Shown one piece after another: positions 44,033 through 53,100 of a stretch of 64,000 nt of DNA (the first letter of the stretch is position 1; each line of letters starts with the position of its first letter). The stretch comes from Pseudomonas fluorescens. Its GTDB lineage: Bacteria > Pseudomonadota > Gammaproteobacteria > Pseudomonadales > Pseudomonadaceae. Location of the stretch: NCBI RefSeq assembly GCF_000967965.1, contig NZ_LACC01000004.1:1-64000 (forward strand), given 5' to 3'. Below the pieces are notes generated by a model. The model was not told where the DNA came from, made no database searches, and saw only the letters and a list, made by a program, of their open reading frames with translations. The position numbers and the translations under genes are program-made.

Positions 44033-44347
44033 ATGTCCTGGATCATTCTGTTTTTCGCCGGCCTGTTCGAAGTCGGCTGGGCCGTCGGCCTCAAGTACAC
44101 CGACGGCTTCACCCGCCCGCTCCCCACTGTGTTGACCGTTGCAGCCATGGCTATCAGCCTTGGCTTGCTCGGCCTTGCAATGAAGGAATTGCCGCTGGGT
44201 ACGGCCTATGCGATCTGGACCGGGGTCGGCGCCGTTGGCACGGTGATCGCCGGGATCATCCTGTTTGGCGAATCCATGGCGCTGGTGCGGTTGGCGAGTG
44301 TGGCGTTGATCATTTCCGGGCTTGTTGGCCTGAAGGTCAGCGCTTAA
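44033..44347 (+). CDS. gdx: Guanidinium exporter Gdx (SMR family, SugE)
   Basis: A 104-aa four-helix SMR protein, working as a dimer in the inner membrane with protons as the driving force. It starts [23 protein letters not shown] with the essential Glu13; [48 protein letters not shown] is typical of the Gdx/SugE branch as opposed to EmrE. The guanidine-II riboswitch in its leader indicates the natural role is guanidinium removal. The ATG at 44033 is chosen by GGAGG spacing. Confidence 0.95.
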   Translation: MSWIILFFAGLFEVGWAVGLKYTDGFTRPLPTVLTVAAMAISLGLLGLAMKELPLGTAYAIWTGVGAVGTVIAGIILFGESMALVRLASVALIISGLVGLKVSA

Positions 44348-44368
44348 CTTTCAGACCGCCATCGTCGG

Positions 44369-44468
44369 ATCGCCGCCCGGAGACAAGCTCGCTCCCACAG
44401 GGATTGAAGGCGTGCCTACTGTGTGGCACAACACAAAACCTGTAGGAGCGAGCCTGCTCGCGAAGCGG
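44369..44468. repeat. REPIN with a hybrid left arm
   Basis: Left arm ACAAGCTCGCTCCCACAGG is preceded by ATCGTCGGATCGCCGCCCGG in place of the usual TCGCGAG; right arm is GGAGCGAGCCTGCTCGCGAA. The same hybrid left flank occurs at 49952. Confidence 0.8.
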
Positions 44469-44484
44469 CTCGCGCAAACAACCG

Positions 44485-46359
44485 CTATCTGACAGCCCCG
44501 CGCAACTCCCCCACCAACGCCTGCAACTTCGCCGGCTCCGCCACTTCAACCGCCACCGCCGGCCCTGCAACCAATGTCACCCGCGACCACAGGCGATGAA
44601 ACAGCCCCTTACCCGGATCGCGGCTGAAGAAACTCCCCCACAACCCCTGCAAGGCCAGCGGAATCACCGGCACCGGCGTCTCTTCGAGAATCCGCGTCAA
44701 CCCGCCCCTGAACTCATTGATCTCGCCATCGGCGGTCAATTTACCCTCGGGGAAGATGCACACCAGCTCACCGTCCTTCAGATACCGGGCAATTCGCGTG
44801 AAGGCTTGTTCATATATCTGGATATCTTCCTGGCGCCCAGCTATCGGAATCGTCCCCGCGGTACGGAAGATGAAGTTCAGCACCGGCAGGTTGTAGATTT
44901 TGTAGTACATGACAAAGCGAATCGGCCGACGTACCGCGCCGCCAATCAGCAAGGCGTCGACGAATGACACGTGATTGCACACCAGCAACGCCGCGCCTTC
45001 ATCGGGGATCAAATCCAGATTGCGATGCTCGACGCGGTACATGGAGTGGCTGAGCAGCCAGATCATGAAACGCATGGTGAACTCGGGGACGATCTTGAAG
45101 ATGTAGGCGTTGACGCCGATGTTCAGCAACGACACCACCAGGAACAGCTGCGGGATCGACAGCTTGGCCACACTCAGCAAGACGATCGAGACAATCGCCG
45201 ACACCACCATGAACAACGCATTGAGGATGTTGTTGGCGGCAATCACCCGCGCCCGTTCGTTCTCCGCGGTACGAGACTGGATCAGCGCGTACAGCGGCAC
45301 GATGTAGAAACCGCCGAAGACGCCCAGGCCGAGGATATCGAACAACACCAGCCAGGCGTGGCCAAAACCGAGGATCTCGATCCAGCCATGGCCGGTGGCG
45401 CTGTCCGGGATTCCACCAGAATGCCACCACAGCAGCAGACCGAAAACGGTCAGGCCGAACGATCCGAACGGCACCAGGCCAATCTCTACTTTGCGCCCCG
45501 AGAGCTTCTCGCACAGCAGCGAACCCAATGCGATACCGACCGAGAACACCGTCAGAATCAGCGTCACCACGGTTTCGTCGCCGTGCATCCATTCCTTGGC
45601 ATAGGCCGGGATCTGCGTCAGGTAAATCGCCCCGACAAACCAGAACCACGAGTTACCGACAATCGAGCGTGACACTGCCGGCGTTTGCCCCAGGCCCAGT
45701 TTCAACGTGGCCCAGGACTGGCTGAAGATGTTCCAGTTCAGGCGCATTTGCGGCGTGGCGGCCGCCGCACGGGGAATGCTGCGACTGGCCAGGTAGCCGA
45801 GCACGGCAGTGCCGATGATCGCCATGGACACCACCGGCGCGTAATGCGCCGAAGACATCATGACCCCGGCGCCAATGGTGCCGGCAAGGATCGCCAGGAA
45901 GGTGCCCATTTCCACCAGGCCGTTGCCGCCTACCAGCTCATCTTCATGCAGGGCTTGTGGCAGGATCGAGTACTTCACCGGCCCGAACAGCGCCGAGTGG
46001 GTGCCCATGGCGAACAACGCCACCAGCATCAACGACAAGTGATCGAACATGAAGCCGACCGCGCCGACCGCCATGATGGCAATTTCCCCAAGCTTGATCA
46101 GGCGGATCAACGCGTCCTTGGCGAACTTTTCCCCGAATTGCCCGGCCAGGGCCGAGAACAGGAAAAACGGCAGGATAAACAGCAGCGCACACAGGTTGAC
46201 CCAGATCGAGCGGTCACCTTCGATGGTCAGCTTGTACAAAATGGCGAGGATCAACGACTGTTTGAACACGTTGTCGTTGAACGCCCCGAGGGACTGGGTG
46301 ACGAAGAACGGCAGGAAGCGCCGGGTGCGCAGCAAGGTGAACTGTGAGGGGTGACTCAT
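44485..46359 (-). CDS. MFS-acyltransferase fusion (LplT-PlsC type)
   Basis: A 624-aa two-domain membrane protein. Residues 1-400 form a twelve-helix MFS domain (RFLPFFVTQSLGAFNDNVFKQSL is typical of LplT lysophospholipid flippases). The C-terminal part is a PlsC acyltransferase with the catalytic H-x4-D motif in CNHVSFVDALL and the FPEGKLT motif. The fusion would bring lysophospholipid in and re-acylate it. The ATG at 46359 is selected by GGAAG; the frame from 46389 has no ribosome site. No Aas-type acyl-ACP synthetase is next to it. Confidence 0.92.
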   Translation of the reverse strand: MSHPSQFTLLRTRRFLPFFVTQSLGAFNDNVFKQSLILAILYKLTIEGDRSIWVNLCALLFILPFFLFSALAGQFGEKFAKDALIRLIKLGEIAIMAVGAVGFMFDHLSLMLVALFAMGTHSALFGPVKYSILPQALHEDELVGGNGLVEMGTFLAILAGTIGAGVMMSSAHYAPVVSMAIIGTAVLGYLASRSIPRAAAATPQMRLNWNIFSQSWATLKLGLGQTPAVSRSIVGNSWFWFVGAIYLTQIPAYAKEWMHGDETVVTLILTVFSVGIALGSLLCEKLSGRKVEIGLVPFGSFGLTVFGLLLWWHSGGIPDSATGHGWIEILGFGHAWLVLFDILGLGVFGGFYIVPLYALIQSRTAENERARVIAANNILNALFMVVSAIVSIVLLSVAKLSIPQLFLVVSLLNIGVNAYIFKIVPEFTMRFMIWLLSHSMYRVEHRNLDLIPDEGAALLVCNHVSFVDALLIGGAVRRPIRFVMYYKIYNLPVLNFIFRTAGTIPIAGRQEDIQIYEQAFTRIARYLKDGELVCIFPEGKLTADGEINEFRGGLTRILEETPVPVIPLALQGLWGSFFSRDPGKGLFHRLWSRVTLVAGPAVAVEVAEPAKLQALVGELRGAVR

Positions 46360-46455
46360 CTTCCATGTGTCCCTGATGTTAGGTAGCAAGTGGCCTGGAT
46401 TCTTATTGGATTATCAAAAGTCGATCCAGGCCACACCTTACCTAATCTTTGCCGG

Positions 46456-47607
46456 TTATTTCTTCAATCCGGCAATGCACGGCGAGACAAACAGCTCACC
46501 GCGCCAGGCGCCCAGCACCGTGCGCTTGCCGACGATCAGCCACATCACCACCAGCAACGCCACCAGCACGCAGCCAAACACACTGAAGAACGTCAGGTTC
46601 AAGGTACTGGCCAGCTTCAACGTCGCCAGAGAATAGACGCCCAGCGGGAAAGTGAAGCCCCACCAGCCGAGATTGAAGGGAATGCCGGCACGCAGGTAGC
46701 GCGCAGTGATCAGCAACGCCATCAGCATCCACCACAAGCCGAAACCCCACAGGGTGATGCCGGCTACCAGACCCAGTCCTGCAGCAATCTCTCCGACTCC
46801 CGGCATACCGTTGGCCGCGAAAATCAGCGGTGCATCGCCGCCCAGTACCAGCATGCCCAACGCACCGGTGCCGATCGGGCCAAGGGCCAGCCAGCTCGAG
46901 GCGGCCATGTTTTCGTGAGGCAACTTATGCAGAGCCATGCGCAGCAACAGAATGGTCAGGATGCTGAAGGCCACCGGCAGGGAAAACGCCCAGAGCACGT
47001 AGCTGGTCACCAGCACCACCAGTTGCGAATGAGCGTCGGCCAAGTGCGGCGCCAACAGCCCCCCGCTGGCGGCCGCCACTTCTGCCGCGACCACCGGCAA
47101 CAGCCAGACCGCTGTCATCTGGTCGATGCTGTGCTCCTGACGGGTGAACATCATGTAGGGAATCAGCACGCCGCAGGCCAGCGACATGGCCACATCCAGC
47201 CACCACAGCACCTCGGCGACGTGAATCACACCTTCGCCCCAGCGCGGCAGGCCAAACACCAGGAAGCCATTGATGATGGTCGCCAGGCCCATGGGGATGG
47301 TGCCGAAAAACATCGAAACCGTGGAGTGGCCGAAAATCCGCCGCGCTTCGTCGAAAAACAGTACCCAACGCGCCGTGTATACCGCCGTAAACAGCAGGAA
47401 CAGAGCGATATTGAACAGCCAGAGGGCTTCGGCAAAGGCGTGCAAGGCAGGCATGGCGACCGGCAATTGCGCCAGTGCCAACGCCAGCACGCCGGTGCCC
47501 ATGGTGGCCGCGAACCAGTTGGGGGTGAACTGGCGGATCACCTCGCGGGGATGTTGCAAGTGACTGAAAGGTTTGATTCCGGGCTTGATGCTATTGGCGC
47601 ATGTCAT
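46456..47607 (-). CDS. TDT-family transporter (TehA/SSU1/SLAC1-like)
   Basis: A 383-aa protein with about ten helices. The opening FTPNWFAATMGTGVLALALAQLP is the family signature, and NLGWWGFTFPLGVYSLATLKLA near the end is also typical. The group covers tellurite-resistance TehA, C4-dicarboxylate and sulphite exporters, and SLAC1 anion channels; SSU1-like sulphite efflux is possible but unproven. The upstream region contains an AT-rich inverted repeat (47673-47703). Confidence 0.9.
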   Translation of the reverse strand: MTCANSIKPGIKPFSHLQHPREVIRQFTPNWFAATMGTGVLALALAQLPVAMPALHAFAEALWLFNIALFLLFTAVYTARWVLFFDEARRIFGHSTVSMFFGTIPMGLATIINGFLVFGLPRWGEGVIHVAEVLWWLDVAMSLACGVLIPYMMFTRQEHSIDQMTAVWLLPVVAAEVAAASGGLLAPHLADAHSQLVVLVTSYVLWAFSLPVAFSILTILLLRMALHKLPHENMAASSWLALGPIGTGALGMLVLGGDAPLIFAANGMPGVGEIAAGLGLVAGITLWGFGLWWMLMALLITARYLRAGIPFNLGWWGFTFPLGVYSLATLKLASTLNLTFFSVFGCVLVALLVVMWLIVGKRTVLGAWRGELFVSPCIAGLKK

Positions 47608-47672
47608 GGCGAACTCCTGTCCTCTCGTGAGGTAGAGCCCATGTTAGATCTGAATAGAATATCTATATAACG

Positions 47673-47703
47673 GGTAATATCTCTATATCTTATCGATATT
47701 ACC
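47673..47703. promoter_or_regulatory. 9-bp inverted repeat upstream of the TDT gene
   Basis: GGTAATATC (47673-47681) and GATATTACC (47695-47703) separated by 13 bp, in a very AT-rich stretch with several ATATCT/TATATC words. Position 66-96 bp before the TDT start fits an operator. Confidence 0.5.
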
Positions 47704-47712
47704 TATATGCGA

Positions 47713-48024
47713 TCAGACACTTCCTTCCGATTCGACCACCAATATCCGAGCCGGCCCTACCGGATGCGCCACATGCTCAGTGCCAACCGAGGCATAAAAA
47801 ATGTCACCGACCTCCAGCAAAGCTTCCCGCTCCACCCCATCTTCGCGATAACGCATCTGCACCTGGCCATCGAGCACCACGAACACTTCCTCGCCATCGT
47901 TGACGTGCCACTTGTAGGGCTGATCGGTCCAGTGCAGCCGCGTGGTGATGCCGTTCATGCTGGCGATGTCCAGCGCGGCCCAGGCACGCTCGCCAGTGAA
48001 CGATTTGCTGCGGATGATTTTCAT
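47713..48024 (-). CDS. Small cupin-domain protein
   Basis: A 103-aa single-cupin protein. Motif 1 is WHVNDGEEVFVVLDGQVQM and motif 2 is LEVGDIFYASVGTEHVAHP; the metal ligands His, Glu and a late His are partly conserved. No enzymatic role can be assigned. It lies between the MFS and TDT genes on the same strand; the 47-bp gap to the MFS gene suggests co-transcription with it. Confidence 0.85.
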   Translation of the reverse strand: MKIIRSKSFTGERAWAALDIASMNGITTRLHWTDQPYKWHVNDGEEVFVVLDGQVQMRYREDGVEREALLEVGDIFYASVGTEHVAHPVGPARILVVESEGSV

Positions 48025-48071
48025 GGTCCGATCCTTCGAGTGAGCTGAGAGGGGCCAAGGCTAACTCAATT

Positions 48072-49262
48072 TTACCGGTTGGCCTCGCAGGCCCTGACCG
48101 AACGTGATCGCAGTAAACCCGCCATTGCACTGAGGGCCAGCACCATCAGCACCGCACAATAACCATCGGTCGTTGCCACCAGACCAAAGGTCCGCGCCAG
48201 GTTGCCGGCCAGCAGCGCCGGCAGGCAGAACGCCAGATAACTCAGCGCGTAATACGCCGACATCAACCCGGCGCGCTCATGGGGCAAGGCCAGCGGCACC
48301 AGACTGCGTACCGCCCCGAGGAAACCGGCGCCGAAGCCACAACCGGCGACCAGCGTGCCGAGGAAAAACAGCGGCAAGCTGGCGCTGTGCACACCCAGTA
48401 GAATCAGGACAACTCCCGCCGGCAACGAACTGGCGCCCAGTTGCAGCGCCTTGGTCGCCGCCTGATTGCGCAGGGTGTAAATCATCAGGGCGCCGGTCAC
48501 CGTCAATGCGGCGACGGTCGCCCCGCCAATCAGGTTCGAGGTTGAACCGGTCGCCGTACGCACCAGTGAAGGTGCCAGCGACGCGTAGAATCCGCCCAGC
48601 GCCCAGGTCGCCGTGTTGAGCGGCAACACCCGCCACAACGTTGCGCGCGCCTGGACAGGCACATGCAGGGTGGGTCGCAATGATGCCCAAGCTCCGGACT
48701 GGCGCGTGACGCTCTCCGGCAAACGCCAGACAAATACGGCCTGCATCGCGAACAGAACAAGTAACAGCCAATAGGTCAGGTGCAACGGCGCCGGGGCAAA
48801 CTCGGCCAGCAAACCGCAGCCCATTCCACCCAGGGCCATGCCGAGCAAGGGCGCGACGCTATTGACCAGTGGGCCTTGCTGGCGATCGGTGTCCAGCAAG
48901 GTTGCACTCAACACGGCGGTTGCCATGCCGGTGGCAAACCCTTGCAGGACCCGGGCACTGATCAGCCACGCAACGCTGTCGGCGTAGATAAACAGCAACA
49001 TCGCCAGGATGTTCAGCAGCACCGCCGTAAAGATCACCGGTTTGCGCCCCAGGTAATCCGACAGCGAGCCGACCGTCAGCAACGCCGCCAACAGGCTGAG
49101 GGCGTACACGCCGAAAATCAGGGTCAGGGTCGCTGCCGAAAACTGCATCTGTTCCTGATACAGGTGATACAGCGGCGTCGGCGCAGTGGAGGCCGCCAGG
49201 AAACTGAGCAAGGTAACGGCCAGAAACCACAGGCTGGCTCGGTTTGAATGAGAACTGGACAT
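48072..49262 (-). CDS. MFS drug/metabolite efflux transporter
   Basis: A 396-aa twelve-helix transporter. The A-motif GSLSDYLGRKPVIF lies after helix 2, and the opening SLWFLAVTLLSFLAASTAPTPLYHLYQEQMQF is typical of small-molecule efflux proteins. The ATG at 49262 is chosen; its ribosome site GGAG sits inside a 16-bp inverted repeat. Divergent from a TetR regulator, the classic repressor-pump layout. Confidence 0.88.
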   Translation of the reverse strand: MSSSHSNRASLWFLAVTLLSFLAASTAPTPLYHLYQEQMQFSAATLTLIFGVYALSLLAALLTVGSLSDYLGRKPVIFTAVLLNILAMLLFIYADSVAWLISARVLQGFATGMATAVLSATLLDTDRQQGPLVNSVAPLLGMALGGMGCGLLAEFAPAPLHLTYWLLLVLFAMQAVFVWRLPESVTRQSGAWASLRPTLHVPVQARATLWRVLPLNTATWALGGFYASLAPSLVRTATGSTSNLIGGATVAALTVTGALMIYTLRNQAATKALQLGASSLPAGVVLILLGVHSASLPLFFLGTLVAGCGFGAGFLGAVRSLVPLALPHERAGLMSAYYALSYLAFCLPALLAGNLARTFGLVATTDGYCAVLMVLALSAMAGLLRSRSVRACEANR

Positions 49263-49264
49263 GG

Positions 49265-49307
49265 GCACACTCCGCAAAAGCTAACTTTTCGCTTTTGCGG
49301 AGTGTGC
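49265..49307. promoter_or_regulatory. 16-bp perfect inverted repeat between MFS and TetR genes
   Basis: Arms GCACACTCCGCAAAAG (49265-49280) and CTTTTGCGGAGTGTGC (49292-49307), loop of 11. The left arm contains the ribosome site of the MFS gene (GGAG on the minus strand). Either a TetR operator or an mRNA hairpin covering the ribosome site. Confidence 0.7.
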
Positions 49308-49410
49308 TACTGGATCCCTCTTAAAGCAAATTCTTTGTGTTAAGGTCCGAAACATGACTTTCAGGACCGGGTGCCAGCCGCAAGACCCGGTGCAATACAG
49401 GAAACACAAG

Positions 49411-49947
49411 ATGACAGCTCCCACATTACGCCCCGGTGGCCGTAGCGCCCGGGTACAAGAGTCGATTCATTCGGCCGTGCGCCAACTCCTCGAGGAACAG
49501 GACCGCGCCAGCGTGACGGTGCCGCAAATTGCGGCGCGCGCGGGTGTCACCCCGTCCACCATCTATCGACGCTGGGGCGATGTGTCGGCGCTGCTGGCCG
49601 ACGTCGCCCTCGCCCGCATGCAGCCCGACAACGAGCCGGCCAATACCGGCAGCCTTCACGGTGACGTGCGGGCGTGGGCCGAGCAGTACCTGGACGAGAT
49701 GAGCTCCGAGCCCGGCCGCAACATGCTGTGCGACGTGCAGGCGGCGCTGAAGCCGAGTTATTGCGCGACCATTATTGGCGGGCAACTTCAGACGATTCTG
49801 GATCGCTATCCAAATGAGCCCAAGCCCGGTGTCGATCACCTGATCAATCTGATCGCCGCGCCAACGGTGTTTCGCATCCTGTTTTCCGAGGCACCGCTTG
49901 AGGTCGAAGAGTTGCATCGGTTGATCGAGATCGCATTCAGTCAGTGA
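49411..49947 (+). CDS. TetR-family repressor
   Basis: A 178-aa regulator with an N-terminal helix-turn-helix (ASVTVPQIAARAGVTPSTIYRRWGDVSALLADVAL) and a C-terminal ligand domain. The ATG at 49411 follows CAGGAAAC. Divergent from the MFS gene; the long inverted repeat between them is its likely target. Ligand unknown. Confidence 0.9.
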   Translation: MTAPTLRPGGRSARVQESIHSAVRQLLEEQDRASVTVPQIAARAGVTPSTIYRRWGDVSALLADVALARMQPDNEPANTGSLHGDVRAWAEQYLDEMSSEPGRNMLCDVQAALKPSYCATIIGGQLQTILDRYPNEPKPGVDHLINLIAAPTVFRILFSEAPLEVEELHRLIEIAFSQ

Positions 49948-49951
49948 GGCC

Positions 49952-50045
49952 CCCATCGTCGGAACGCCGCCCGGACCAAGCTCGCTCCCACAGGGGACGG
50001 CGAACAAAGGGCAAATGTGGGAGCGAGCTTGCTCGCGATGGGGCC
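49952..50045. repeat. REPIN with the same hybrid left arm as 44369
   Basis: ATCGTCGGAACGCCGCCCGG precedes CAAGCTCGCTCCCACAGG; the right arm is GTGGGAGCGAGCTTGCTCGC. Matches the element at 44369 at almost every position of the left arm. Confidence 0.8.
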
Positions 50046-50177
50046 GGTTCAGGCACTGCAAATCCTCCTGCGACACCCCACCACGCCACGACCTTGGTCG
50101 ACACTGACTAACGCTGGCGGTCGTGCGAGACTGTTTGTCCGGGCGGGAGGCCCGGGAGCCTTTTGTCTGGAGTCCCC

Positions 50178-53100
50178 ATGTCGCTGTCCACCGGGCTGAT
50201 TGCCGTCGTCGCCCTGGCCTATATGGCCATCATGTTCGCCATCGCCTTCTATGGCGACCGTCGCAGCGCGCCCTTGCCGCCGCGTGTGCGGGCCTGGGTG
50301 TACAGCCTGTCGCTGGCGGTCTATTGCACCAGCTGGACCTTTTTCGGCGCGGTGGGCCAGGCCGCCGAACAGCTCTGGTCGTTCCTGCCGATCTACCTCG
50401 GGCCGATCCTGTTGCTGGTCGGCGCGCCGTGGGTCCTGCAAAAAATGGTGATGATCAGCAAACAGGAAAACATCACCTCGATCGCCGACTTCATCGCCGC
50501 GCGCTATGGCAAATCCCAGTCGCTGGCGGTGGTAGTGGCGCTGATTTGCCTGGTTGGTGTGTTGCCATACATTGCGCTGCAGCTCAAAGGCATCGTGCTC
50601 GGTGTGAACCTGCTGATCGGTGCCGGCGCCGACGCCATGGGCACCCGTGCCCAGGACACCGCGCTGATCGTGTCGCTGGTGCTGGCGCTGTTCACCATAG
50701 TCTTCGGTACCCGCAACCTCGACGCCACGGAGCACCACCGCGGCATGGTGCTGGCCATCGCCTTCGAATCATTGGTGAAGCTGTTCGCGTTTCTCGCCGT
50801 CGGCGCCTTCGTGACCTACGGCCTGTACGACGGTTTCGACGACCTCTTTGACCAGGCCATGTTGGCGCCGCGACTCGAACAGTACTGGAAGGAAACCATC
50901 AACTGGCCGTCGATGGTGGTGCAGACCGGTGTGGCGATGATGGCGATCATTTGCCTGCCACGGCAGTTCCACGTGACCGTTGTCGAGAACATCGACCCTC
51001 AGGATCTGCGCCTGGCCAAGTGGGTATTCCCGGCCTACCTCGCCCTCGCCGCTTTGTTTGTCGTGCCGATCGCCCTGGCCGGCCAGATGATGCTGCCCAG
51101 CTCGGTGTTGCCGGACTCGTTCGTCATCAGCCTGCCCCTGGCCCAGGCGCATCCGGCGTTGGCCCTGCTGGCATTTATCGGTGGCGCATCGGCGGCCACC
51201 GGCATGGTGATCGTGGCCAGCGTGGCGCTGTCGACCATGGTGTCCAACGATATGCTGCTGCCCTGGCTGCTGCGTCGCAACAACGCCGAGCGCCCGTTCG
51301 AAGTGTTCCGCCAGTGGATGCTGTCGGTGCGCCGCGTCAGTATCGTGGTCATTCTGCTGCTGGCCTACGTCAGTTATCGCCTGCTGGGCTCGACCGCCAG
51401 CCTGGCGACCATTGGCCAGATCGCCTTCGCCGCCGTAACCCAGTTGGCCCCCGCCATGCTCGGTGCGCTGTACTGGAAACAGGCCAACCGCCGCGGTGTT
51501 TTCGCTGGCCTCGCCGCAGGCACCTTCCTGTGGTTCTACACCTTGATCCTGCCGATTGCCGCCCTTAGCCTCGGTGTGTCCTTGAGCACGTTCCCGGGGC
51601 TGGCCTGGCTGCACAGCAATCCACTGAACCTGCCGATCACCCCGCTGACCCAGGGCGTGGTGCTGTCGCTGGCAGGCAACTTCACGCTGTTCGCCTGGGT
51701 CTCGGTGCTGTCGCGCACCCGGGTTTCCGAGCACTGGCAGGCGGGCCGCTTCATCGGCCAGGAAATCAGCGCTCGCCCCAGCGCACGCTCGATGCTTTCA
51801 GTGCAGATCGACGACCTGCTGCAACTGGCGGCACGCTTCGTCGGCGAAGAACGTGCCCGTCAAAGCTTTATCCGCTTTGCCTATCGCCAGGGCAAGGGCT
51901 TCAACCCGAACCAGAACGCCGACAGTGAATGGATCGCCCATACCGAACGCTTGCTGGCCGGCGTGCTCGGTGCTTCCTCGACCCGCGCGGTGGTAAAGGC
52001 CGCCATTGAAGGCCGGGAGATGCAACTGGAGGACGTCGTGCGCATCGCCGACGAAGCCTCGGAGGTACTGCAATTCAACCGTGCCTTGCTGCAAGGCGCC
52101 ATCGAGAACATCACCCAGGGCATCAGCGTCGTCGACCAGTCGCTGAAGCTGGTGGCCTGGAACCGCCGATACCTGGAGCTGTTCAACTACCCGGACGGCC
52201 TGATCAGCGTCGGCCGGCCCATCGCCGACATTATTCGCCACAATGCCGAGCGCGGACTGTGTGGCCCCGGCGAAGCCGAAGTGCACGTCGCGCGTCGCCT
52301 GCACTGGATGCGTCAGGGCCGCGCGCATACCTCCGAGCGCCTGTTCCCCAATGGTCGGGTGATCGAGCTGATCGGCAACCCGATGCCGGGCGGCGGCTTC
52401 GTCATGAGTTTCACCGACATCACCGCGTTCCGCGAAGCAGAGCAGGCGCTGACCGAAGCCAACGAAGGCCTGGAGCGACGGGTCACCGAACGGACCCACG
52501 AATTGTCGCAGCTCAACGTTGCCCTGACCGAAGCCAAGGGCACCGCCGAGGCGGCCAACCAGTCGAAGACCCGTTTCCTCGCAGCCGTCAGCCATGACTT
52601 GATGCAACCGTTGAATGCGGCACGGCTGTTCTCCGCCGCCCTCTCCCATCAAGACGATGGGTTGTCCGGCGAAGCGCAGAAACTGGTCGGGCACCTGGAC
52701 AGCTCGCTGCGCTCGGCCGAGGACTTGATCAGCGACCTGCTGGACATTTCCCGCCTGGAAAACGGCAAGATCAACCCTAATCGCCAGCCATTCGCCCTCA
52801 ACGAACTGTTCGACACCCTCGGTACAGAGTTCAAGGTGTTGGCGCGAGAACAAAAACTGGAGTTCCGGGTTCGCGCAAGCACGTTGCGGGTCGACAGCGA
52901 CATCAAACTGTTGCGGCGGATCCTGCAGAACTTCCTGACCAACGCTTTCCGCTACGGCAAAGGGCCGGTGCTGCTGGGGGTTCGCCGACACCAGGACCAA
53001 CTGTGCCTGGAAGTCTGGGACCGTGGGCCAGGTATTCCGGAAGATAAACTGCAGGTGATTTTCGAAGAGTTCAAGCGCCTCGACAGCCACCAGACACGAG

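Noticed and set aside
46390..47670. 426-aa plus-strand frame opposite the TDT gene
   Set aside because: The composition is Gln/His/Arg-rich as expected for antisense of a membrane-protein gene, with no motif.
1781..50045. REPINs as a CRISPR array or insertion sequence
   Set aside because: The elements are dispersed, palindromic, intergenic and lack a transposase or regular spacing; they fit Pseudomonas REP sequences.
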